DNA of 64,000 bases from NCBI GenBank assembly GCA_008704415.1, contig VXIS01000088.1:1-64000 (forward strand). The letters are read 5' to 3'. The notes below the pieces were generated by a model. That model saw only the letters and a program-made list of their open reading frames with translations. It did not search any database and was not told the origin of the DNA. Origin of the DNA: Sphaerosporella brunnea. Its lineage: Eukaryota > Ascomycota > Pezizomycetes > Pezizales > Pyronemataceae. Made by a program: the position numbers and the translations under genes. This document shows positions 34,401 to 44,200 of this stretch, piece by piece (the first letter of the stretch is position 1; each line of letters begins with the position of its first letter).

Positions 34401-34698
34401 TCAGCACAGGCTTCCGCTGCGGGGATTGAAAACTGTTGTTCGGCGTCGACGGATCATAGGAGGAGGAAGAGGATGAGGAAGAGGACGCATTTGTGGGTCG
34501 AGGAGGAGTTGAGGCATCGTATCCATTGGCCTTATTAGACGAGTGAAGCCTCCGCACTGCCGGGAGGGTTCGAGCGGGGCGGATGGCGCAGGTGAACACG
34601 GGCCGGTTCTATCGGGGGCGAGGGGCACAATTAGCAATTTGCGCCGAAGCTGCAGCAGACGCAAGGCATACCACAGCGCTCTTTGATGTCCGCAACAT
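31473..34698 (-). CDS. Mitochondrial translation initiation factor IF-2
   Basis: It carries fMet-tRNA to the mitochondrial small ribosomal subunit and hydrolyses GTP. Three exons give 1033 aa. The first is a 27-nt exon (34698-34672) coding MLRTSKSAV, joined across 34609-34671 (GTATGC...GATAG) to the main exon (34608-31995). The last exon is 31933-31473. Without the tiny exon no ATG opens the main frame. A basic presequence is followed by a 350-residue Arg/Gly/Gln-rich low-complexity region with a tandem repeat. The GTPase core begins near residue 500 with GHVDHGKT, DTPGH and NKMD. Domain II and the C-terminal IF-2 domains (AYIISFNLPPDPQIYQYA, FEGWGEFKEGDVVQCYEV) follow. The core is normal; the long disordered N-terminus is not usual in bacterial relatives. 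Confidence 0.93.
33722..33889 (-). repeat. 42-bp tandem repeat inside the mtIF-2 gene
   Basis: Four consecutive 14-residue units read QPRESWDQFGRGDR, the first in transcription order ending GRERR. DNA identity between units is high, and the units nearest the 3' side of the repeat are closest to identical. The tract belongs to the disordered N-terminal region. Copy number could vary between strains. Confidence 0.85.
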
Positions 34699-35781
34699 AG
34701 TTTTGGGGGGGGGGGGGTTCGAGTTGTTCGATTGAGAGAGAGTTAGCGGAGGTCCGGAGGTCTCGTCGCCTCTCAGGAAAGGACGTGTAGAAGTAGTTAG
34801 AGGACTCGCTTAGCCACTGCGAAACAACCAACCCCTAATCCTGCTAGAATACGTCTATAATTAAAAAAAAAAAAAAAAAAAAAAAACGCTCCAAAGCCAG
34901 CGCAAATAAACACAACATAAAGAGCGGTCAGAAAACCAAATATCCAGTTATAGAAAGTGCAGCGGCCTCCGGCTCGCAAGGACCACGGCTCTCAACCGTC
35001 TTCCTCATCCAAGGAGCGATCACTGTCTCACTCTCAGGCTGTTCACACTCTGGCAGACTTCAAGTTGACAACAATAGCTTACCTTGTTGAAAAACTCCTG
35101 AACAATAGCGAGATTCTTCCCTTTGCAGGTCCTGACGTAGTGCTGTGCCATGTCTTTACCTCGGGATGCCGCTTGTAAAATCCCTCTGGCTCTCTCATTT
35201 GTAAAATCCCCGCAGCTATGAGTTGGTTGTTTTGCAGTGCCTCTAACTACACTATTATGATAAGATATGATTGATACATGTCTCGGCCAGTGCTAGTAGT
35301 TAGGTAGGAGTTGATGATGATGATGATGATGATGATGATGTTGTTGTTGTTGTTGTTGTTGTTGTTGTGTCTTGTCTGTCTCTTCTTCTTCTTCTTTGCA
35401 ATCAGACCAAACCTTCAGGCTCAAGCTGTTCTCTTTCTTTCTTTCTCTTCTCTCTCTCTGTCTCTCTCTCCCTCTCTCTCTCTCTCTTTCCAGAAGAACG
35501 AAAAGGAAAAGTTACATAATACAATACCTTCTCTCGTCCGTTTCTCCCCAAACACCAGCAAAGCAACTCTCGCCCCAAACCCCCTACGATGTAAAGTACC
35601 TAGCCTAACCATCATTCGCCACACCGCCCTCGTCCCCCGCCGCACCCACACTGCCAACCCCCACCCCCCACCGTTCTATCATTTACGCTCGCTCTGCGCA
35701 CTCCCTCAACTCCCCTCACGCGCAACCCACACCCCCCCCCCCCCACTCCCCACAATACCCATCCCCTCCGTAGACTGGATC
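34699..35781. promoter_or_regulatory. Divergent promoter region of mtIF-2 and SPT10, with microsatellites
   Basis: The 1.1-kb spacer holds a G11 run near 34708, an A25 tract at about 34862-34886, a (GAT)n array at 35311-35340 running into (GTT)n to about 35367, and TC-rich tracts at 35440-35490. The last 200 bp before the SPT10 ATG are C-rich with a C12 run near 35735. From the first ATG of the GAT array the frame stays open, in phase, to the SPT10 start. Confidence 0.7.
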
Positions 35782-37740
35782 ATGGACCCTCATCCGCTGC
35801 AGAAGCACGAAGACGATCAAGACCCGACCCTGAATAACCCCACCATCCCCCTCAACTTCCCTCCCTTGTCCGAAAATTCCATCCTCGAGAATGTCAATTC
35901 CGCCCCCGTCCCCGCCCCGAATCAGGCCGCCGCGCAATCCCTCCAGCCCCGCCTGGTGTACCTGCGAGACCATGTAACCCAAGCCACAATATACCCCATC
36001 GCGTCAGCCGAGCAATTGGCCACTGGTATCCTGCAGCTGTTGCTGCACGAGCTCAACGCTGAGATCCAGCGCGGCGACACGTATCCCATGGAGGAGATGA
36101 TGGACTTTGACAAGTTCGTGAGCTATTGGTTCGGCACCTTTGCCGCCGTCATACTGGTTGGGAAGCCGGACGACCACGGCGATTTGACCGCGGAGAGGAA
36201 TTGGTCGGACCTGGTGCTCGGGACGTTTTATATAAAACCGAATTATCCAGGTACGTTGACTGGAGCGCCTTCTACATACGCTGCGGGAAGCTGGTGCTAA
36301 TCAGGCCACCAGGAAGGAGCTCGCACATATCCAATGGTGGCTTCTTGACCATGAGTGCGCACCGCGGCAGAGGTATCGGTAAGCTTTTAGGAGAAGCATA
36401 TCTAGAGTATGCTCCAAAGCTGGTGCGTCTCTCCGACCTTCTGGATGTGTCAATCTCGCGCTGACATGTATGCTCAGGGTTTTACATATTCCGTCTTCAA
36501 TCTGGTGTACGAGAGTAATACCGCATCCTGCAAGATATGGGACTCCCTCGGCTTCAAGAGAATTGGCCAAGTCCGTGGTGCCGGACGTCTAACCTCGTGC
36601 CCAAATATCCTGGTGGATGCCATCATCTATGGACGGGACCTGAAAGATGATGACGACTACGTATCTGAGGAGCGCTTCGACAAAATCCGATTCTACCTGG
36701 AGAAGGGCAAATACCCGCCCTCCGCCGACCGCTCCGAGAAGTCGCGGCTACGATCTGCGGCCACCCACTACCGCATCACCAACGGCAAGCTCATGCTGAA
36801 AGATAAAGAGGTCATTTCAGACAGCCAACTGCAGTACGAGATCGCACGGACAGTGCATGCGCAATCCCACGGCGGCATAAACAAGACCACCGCCAACATC
36901 GCGGAAAAGTACCACTGGGTACGAATCAAGGAGACCGTCTCCCAAGTGATCCGCAACTGCCCAGACTGCAAAGAGCACCCCAAAGTCCCCGTAGTCCGTC
37001 CGGAGGGCCGAACACCACCCAAGCGAGCCTCGCCGCCAAATCAAGTCGCCCTGCAGCAGCCGCAGCAGCAGCCACAACAAGTACAACAACAAGTACAACA
37101 CCAGCAAGTACAGGGACAGGGAGAGCAACAGCAACAGCAGCAGCAGCAGCAGCAGCAGAAACAACAACAACAACAACAACAACAGCAACAGCAACAGCAA
37201 CAACAGCAACAACACATAGCGCACGCGCATCAGCAGCAGCAGCAGCTGCTAATGGAACAACACCAGCAAATCCAAGCGCAAGCGCAAGTGCAGCAACAAA
37301 TCCAACAACAGCAGCATCATCAGCAACATCAGCAACACCAACAAGCAATGGTGCAAGTCCAAGTGTCCACAGCCTCAATGGTGCAGCAAACCGCCGCGCT
37401 CCTGGCGACCGCGGTGCCGCTGGACATACGCGCCGCCATTTCCGGCATCGAAATCCCCGTGGACCCCCAGATGATGGAAGGCGTCGAACACGATGCCGCT
37501 CAGCAGCAGTTCTTGCACCAGCTCACCCAGGTCGCTTATGCTGCCCCCGTGGCACCCATGCACCACATGTCGGAGCACGACATGTCCTCACGCATGCAAG
37601 CTGTCGCCGCTGAGGCCGCGGCCAGAGTTGCGCTTTCGCATGTGGATAATCCCGAAGAGGACGGAACTAGTAAAGACCAGCATTTGCTCGAGAGCTTGAC
37701 GGCCGAGCTGAAGAGGGAGGGTTATTGTGAGGAGGGTTAA
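35782..37740 (+). CDS. SPT10: SPT10-like GNAT acetyltransferase with integrase-type zinc finger
   Basis: Three exons (35782-36250, 36313-36422, 36478-37740) give 613 aa. Yeast Spt10 activates core histone genes; it has a GNAT domain and a DNA-binding H2C2 zinc finger related to retroviral integrases. Here a GNAT fold spans about residues 60-245, with the acetyl-CoA loop HRGRGIGKLLGEAYLEYA and the C-terminal NLVYESNTASCKIWDSLGFK. The finger at about 319-357 shows VHAQSHGGINKT, EKYHW and RNCPDC, that is His-x3-His and Cys-x2-Cys. A Gln/His-rich tail (about 383-480, CAG/CAA codons) resembles an activation or prion-like domain. The ATG at 35782 (MDPHPLQ) is preferred over an in-frame upstream ATG repeat. 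Confidence 0.88.
37045..37350 (+). repeat. CAG/CAA (polyglutamine) tract in SPT10
   Basis: Mixed CAG and CAA codons give a Gln-rich run broken by Val, His and Ala. The codon mixture lowers slippage compared with a pure CAG array. The tract lies after the zinc finger. Confidence 0.9.
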
Positions 37741-38226
37741 ACCCCCTCCCCCCACAACCATTCTTTCTCCTTACTATCTGATGGGATTATGATTTTCCTT
37801 TCTATGTTCTGGTGTTATTTCTTGTAGCTGTTTTAGGCTGGCTGGGCTGGAATGGACGTCTGGGGATATTACTGCTTGCTATCTTGGTGTTTGAAGCGTT
37901 ATTGTTTTTTTGTTATTTTTTCTGTGTTTAGCGAATAACTGGAAGTGTCAAAACGATAGTGGTGCGGTCATATTCACCCTACCTAAGGTGATGTTTGCAT
38001 CAAAATCGATTTTCATTGAATGTCACTCGATTGATCAACGAGAAGAAAGACGCGCTAATCATTATCCGGAACCCAAAATCGCACCCAAAAAGAAATTCGT
38101 CAAATAACTCTGCAGTGGTATACTTATGCAAGTAAGCAATACATCACCAAACGCCTAAGCTCCTACACTCGCCTTGTCGACTCAAAAGTATACTTAGCAA
38201 GTATCCTAATGCACTCAAATCTATTT
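37741..38226. other. Convergent 3' region of SPT10 and the GCNA-like gene
   Basis: About 490 bp, T-rich after SPT10. No gene is supported. Confidence 0.5.
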
Positions 38227-40208
38227 TCAAAGTAATAATGAGCCGACAATCCATACCAAGAATGGGGATAATCGCACCTTAAAGTCGAATATCAAATGTT
38301 CCAGCCCACAGCTGCTTGATGAAGACGCCTCGGCCGGGATATCAGAGTTAGGATCTGACATCTCTCTCAACGGCGGCTGCGCCGTCTTGAGCTTATGAGC
38401 CCTCCACTCCTGCCCAACCAGCCGCATCACCTCCTTCATGGGCGATCCGGGGTTCTCCTGCTTGATCCTGGCCATGTTTTCCTTCGTGAAGCGGTTATAC
38501 GCGCTCTCTGTTGCGCGAGGCTTAGGCTTAATCTGTGTCAAATGGCCGACTGCGCATTTGGGGCAGCGGTATCTGCTGAGCTCATGTGGCGGCTTGGATT
38601 GGCGGCCCCAGACGTAAAGGCAGCCCGTGGTTTGGCAGGTGAATTCGAATTTGTAATCAATCTTGTAATTGTGGGTTGTGGTGATTTTATTTATGTGGGG
38701 GAACTCCCTTACGATCACTCGCGCCCAGGACTTGAATATTGGACCGTGGACGTCCTTTTTGTCGCGGGAGATGGCCCACACGCACAGATGGCAGAACTCG
38801 TGTGCCAGTGTATCATACAACCGCTCTGTTTCTCGCAGTCAACACCCGCGGTTATGGAGTTTTGGGAAGAGAAGGCTTTACCTTCTCCGGTGATGATCTT
38901 AGGAGAGAGTTCGATAATACCCCTGGTCATTCTTGCTCTTCCAGCTGTAGTCCGCAGGCTCTGGTTCCACTCAAGCCTCAAGCCACCTTGGCAGGCATAG
39001 TATTTCCCCACAGCGCCGTTTTCGATTTTCCGGTCCATTTCTTGAATGAATTGCAATGCCATGTCGTGCTTTCGGGCTTCCCATTCCTTCTTGTCCACTC
39101 GAGATGTTGCAGGCGTCTTTGCCGGAATCATTGCTTTAGATCTCCGAGGCGTACGGTATCGGTCGTCGTCGTGTACGATCCAATCATCATCCGACTCGGA
39201 TTCAGGGTCGGAGCTGAGGATAGCGATTGCTGCAGCCCTGGAAGACCCTGGAAGCGGTTTCTTTTCCGTACCATGCTGCTCGTTCCATCGAATAGTCGTT
39301 TCTTGGTCCCAGAACTCGTCATGAGTCTCTCGATATGGTGTCGGAGGTATCCGTACCAGCTTCTTTTCCGGGGACTTAAAGCTAGCACCCTTCCTCGGCG
39401 TCTCTGGCTCCACGGTATGAGGTACTCGCGGTAGGTTACTCGGCCCCGGACTGATGTCTGTTAGCAAGTGGTTTAGAGGGGGATATAGCGGCAGCTCAGA
39501 CCGTGTGCTCTTCCTCCGGCCATCGTCCTCCGCTTCCACAACAGAATGCCGTGCAATGATATCCTCGAAAATTGATGACTCGGGGATCTTTCGAACTGGC
39601 TTCGCCGGCGTTTTAAGCGTCTCCCAAGGGACATCAGAATCCGAGTCAGCACCATCGTCAGTAGAGTCGAACACAGGGTCATATTTTGACCTCCTCGCCG
39701 GCGTACGCACTGGCTGCTTCTTTGCCGGTGTTTCCGAGAGTGTGGTTCGAGAAAACAGATCTTCTAATCCGGTATCTTGCTTCTTCTTATTCTTCTCCAC
39801 ATATTTTGGCTGGGGTTTCGGCATGTCGACGTCGCTCTCTTCATCGGAGGTAAATATCGCCAACTTCTTTGGTCCAGTCTTCGCCGGCTTGGTGCTGCTC
39901 ATCCGTACAGAAGGCTTCTCCTGTGCCTCCTCCTCTTCATTACAGCTGAAAATAAACAACCTCTTCGGCTCGTTCGTATCGGTCGTACTTTGCTTCTCCA
40001 CCACCTCCTCGTCCTCGTCAGAATTCAAAATCGACTGCTTCTCCGCCTTCTCCTCATCCGAGCTGAGCTCATAACTCATAACCAGACGCGCCGTCTTCTT
40101 CTGTTCCTCCCTCCCCTCTCCACTCTTCACACTCTGAAACTCGTCATCACTATTACCGCTGCCGCCCTCATACTCGACTCTTCGTCTCGGCGGGGGAGTT
40201 CGTGCCAT
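38227..40208 (-). CDS. GCNA-like SprT-domain metalloprotease with acidic disordered N-terminus
   Basis: Two exons (40208-38882 and 38831-38227) give about 643 aa. The N-terminal 370 residues are Ser/Asp/Glu-rich and carry repeated hydrophobic-plus-acid motifs (LFIFSCNEEEE, LAIFTSDEESD, IAILSSDPES) that look like SUMO-interacting motifs. A SprT-like domain follows, with the zinc site HEFCH near residue 456 and the Cys-rich FTCQTTGC/YRCPKC ribbon. An HMG-like end (YNRFTKENMARIKQENPG, EVMRLVGQEWRAHK) follows the ribbon. This order is that of GCNA-type proteases, which act on DNA-protein crosslinks. Substrates here are inferred. The last 18 residues after DFKV look non-coding, so a final intron (donor GTGCGA near 38283) is possible and the C-terminus is uncertain. 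Confidence 0.85.
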
Positions 40209-41211
40209 CTCGCAATCGCAATTCGCAAATCGTACAAGTTATGTTGTGAGCCTGAAGAATTCCGGATGAGCTTTAACAATAAACAAAGCGGGTGTTGCCT
40301 TGACAACCGGTTGTCGGGGAACCAACTAAAAAAAAAAAAAACTAACACCGAACTCACACGCGTGGGTCTCTGAGCTTTAACGATGATGGATATGGCCATC
40401 GAGATGAAAAAGAGGGCTGCCCAAGTTGACTATCAGATTCTTTCTACCACACAGCGAACCAAGAAACTGCGAAATGCCTAAGAATGCATAAGTTTCATGT
40501 TGCTTACTGATCATGATCGTCACAGCTCACTGATATCGTGAATTCGGCTGATAACCCGCTCAAGATCACTAGAACCAAGGAAAAGTTACTCGGAACATCA
40601 TTAATATAGTCTAAAATCCAGAGGTATCAATTCTCAGCTCATGTTCCCATTCGAAGCCACATCAGCTAGGGCATTCACCTCTCCTTCCTTTCCACCTCGT
40701 AATCCACTACTACTAAACCAGCAAACGCAACGAACGACAATAAAAGCATAAAAAAAGGGAAATAGTATATATATGCATCGAAGAAGAAACGTGAGAGAGA
40801 GGATCGTGTACTCAAACAGGGTAGATATAAGGGGGTAGTGTAGATAAACGCCGCCCACCAGCAAACCCCCCCACCAACATGATAATCGTCTTTTTTGACA
40901 GCAACCAAAGAGAGTAAAAAAAACAAAAGGGTAACAAGAGCAAGTACATCAACAGTGATCTCACGACTGACAGATCACCACCCACCTTCCCCAGCACAAG
41001 GACCCACGAAAAAAGGAAAAAACGCAAGTAACAAAAAAACAGACAACGCAGCAAGTTAAAATGCAAAATGTACCAATGCATCAACCCTCTATCCCATGCA
41101 CCTAAACTTCCCGCCACCCTCGCTTCGACAAAAGGACAATCCTTAGCCCATAAAACATCCTCGAACACTCATCAAAAACACATGACTATGTACGAGCATA
41201 TGTCACTGCCT
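40209..41211. other. Intergenic, promoter of the GCNA-like gene and FKS1 3' UTR
   Basis: One kilobase, A-rich in the FKS1-proximal part (several A6-A13 runs). No gene is supported. Short minus-strand frames at 40634-41168 are Phe/Leu-rich and resemble translated 3' UTR. Confidence 0.5.
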
Positions 41212-44200
41212 TTATAGCAACAGCTTGACTATCATCCGCTTTCCAGCTGACACGCCGGGATCCGTACCGCCGTCACCAACCGCAGAGGGGTTCGCTTCGT
41301 AGTACTTGGTGTCGGTAGTGTTCCATTTGCCATCATAGGGCTGCATCAAGTTCATAGGGATGCCCATTTTGCCGGTCATCGGAATAAGAATGCTCTCTGT
41401 GGATTATTTGTCAGTAAGTAGAAACTGGAGAACAACGAGGTTGGACTTACTAGCTGCGATAGGACCAACAATCAAGGCCAGGAACACGATAAGCAGGAAG
41501 AAGTACAGAACCGAAAAGCGGGTAACTCTTCTGCGGCGCAGCTTGGTTTGTTTGGCAGTGTAGATCGGAGGACGAATTTGACGAGAAGGTCGCAGCCAGA
41601 AGAGCATGACTGAGTGAGCAGTGTCGACATACGGAATCAGAATGATAGGACACATGATGAACAATATGACGTGGCCTAGGATAAAGTCCGCAGCGAAGAA
41701 TCCCATCTCCGTCATCTTACAGAGCAACTCACGACCAGGCTGAGTCATGGCGTGCAGTCCCAGGCCGTACCACTTTCCAGTCCAGAAAGCAATGTTGCTG
41801 GTATCGGCCTTGAACTCACGGGTAAGCGCAAAGTTGATTATGAGCTTGTAGAACCATCTCTGAATCATGACAGCGGCGATCATTCCCAGCCAGGCCTTGG
41901 CGAAACTGAAACCCTCCAGGAAGAACATGACTTCCCAGAAAGCAAAGAGCATGATGACGGCCAAGGCGTGGGCGATGGCAGCAAGGATCGGACCGAACTT
42001 CTTGCAGCACATGCTGAGCACCGGTCCCATACAACAAGCCATACCGAAGAACATGGCACAAATGCCCAAGTTAACAGCCACCGGAGCGAAAGCGACAATG
42101 CCGACACGGATAAGAGAGTTAGTGGGTAGCATATCTTTATCCGTCATTTTGCCGTTGCCCGGGTTCGACTTTCGCAATCCAGTCTGCGCGTTGATGAAGA
42201 GGTACGGAATCAAGGTGATCAGAACCAAAACAAAGGGTCCCACAAGCTCGTTGAAAACGATGTTGCTGAGCTTCGCACGAGGGATGTCACCGGCAAGCTT
42301 CTCAGACGGATCTCCCAGAGCCTTGCGCTTGTAACCAGTGATACGAGTTCTCGACAAACGGCAGAATGCAATCCATGACTGACCGTGCGAGCGAGAGTTT
42401 CCTCGAGACAACCAACGGAGGAAATCGCGGTAATCGATGAAGAAGTCATCCCAAGAAAACTGATGCGGGTTGTAAAGGAATGGCGAGATGCAAAAAGCGA
42501 GCAGAGAAATCCAGAAGTAGACCAAGGCCGGTTGCCAGATCGTAACAGTGGCGAAGAGCAGCATCATGAGCGATCGGGCACCAAGGTAAATAGAAGGGGC
42601 AGCAAATCTCGAATAGAGAATACCGTAGGGAATTCGGGCAGTTGCGAAACCACGACCAGTTCCGATATACCGAGCACCACCGTACGCCATGTTCTGGAGC
42701 AGAGAGTTGGCATAGATTTGACAGACGAACACCTCGAACAGGGGCGACAGAGAGCCGAAGTGCTTAGCCAGACGAGTAGCAGCACGCCAGAATCCACGCT
42801 CCGTCAATTCCTGGACCACCAAGGGAACGAAGGAAATGAAGAAGACGATGAAAATGGACAGAATACAACGAGTAATCCAGTCGAGGACGGGAACGACGTT
42901 GCGGCAACCAATTGGCGTCATCTTGTCTCGAATCGGGACGTCCGGGTTGTAGTTGCAAATGACGACCTGGTTGGCCAGAGCTCCGACGTTGATGAGGACG
43001 AACATGAAGCATTGCACCGACAAGATAATGAAGATGTTGTTGATGTGGAAACCGGCGTGAGCGTAGAAGAAGGACAAGAACCGATCGAGAGGGAGCTGGG
43101 TTCCGAGGTAGTAGTACTCGCGAGACAAAAACTGTTCACCCATACCAGTACCAATCTTGGTTGTGAAGTTCAAGATGGAGCCGAATCCCAAATCACGACC
43201 CTTACCGCACTGGTAGTACTCGCAATGCTTGATACGACCACCACGACACACAGCGTTCATTCCAGCGTAAATATCCTCGTTCAGGTGAAGTCCCTTCTGA
43301 GCCTTAGAAACTCCTCCACGAGTGCACATGAAGATACCGTTCAGGAAATCAGGATGTCCGTAATGCAGCTTGCCACCGATTTGAGCCAGAGTACGAGCAA
43401 ACAAGGTACCGAATGTCTGTTCCTTTCCGGCAGCAACGTCACCGAGGATACCGATGTTCTCCGAGAAAATGTACTCACGGGCACCAAGAATGGCAACCGG
43501 ATCAAACTTCGTTGGAGGCAAGCCAGGGGTGTAAGGCGAAACATTGTCGATATTCATTTCCTCAAACTCGGCCAGGACACTGCGAATCTTCAAACACTCC
43601 TCCAGGTAGTTGTCCTGGTTGGCGTCGATAAGTTGGATATATTCACCACGGTAGAAAATAATCGAGTGGTTCTGGTTATCGGATTTTCCGTCACCAAGAA
43701 TGGGGTTTCCGGAGAGCTGGACACGGAACTTTGGACGACGCATACCGTTCTCCATGAGCTCAGAGTGGCCGTCGATCAAGGCAGAGAACAGACGGGGCTC
43801 GCCACCCTCTTCCGTCGGGGGTTCCTCATCCAAGTAAGCAATTTGAAGGTCAGGGTAGGCGCGCAACAAGAACTCGGTGTTCTCCATCTCCTCCTTCTTA
43901 AACTTGGCGTAACGCTGCATGGAGACACAGATCTTGTACTTGCGGCGAGCCATTCTCTCGAGTTCCCGCTCCAGCTTGTCGGTGTTTCCACCAAACATCT
44001 GAACAACTTCAGGGTTCTCGACGCGGTAAAGGAGCTTAATGGCACGGCTGTAGTTCATGAATCCGGAAATGGTGCGATACAAAGTCTGAGAACGAAGCGA
44101 AGCCCAGATACGTGTACGGAGGGTGTACTCAGGCTGAGAAGACTTGAATCCGATACAGTAAAATGGCAGATCGTCGACCTTGGCCTTAGCCGAATCTTTC

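Noticed and set aside
36840..37000. Retrotransposon integrase fragment
   Set aside because: The H2C2 finger is in frame behind a GNAT domain, as in Spt10, so it is part of a host gene.
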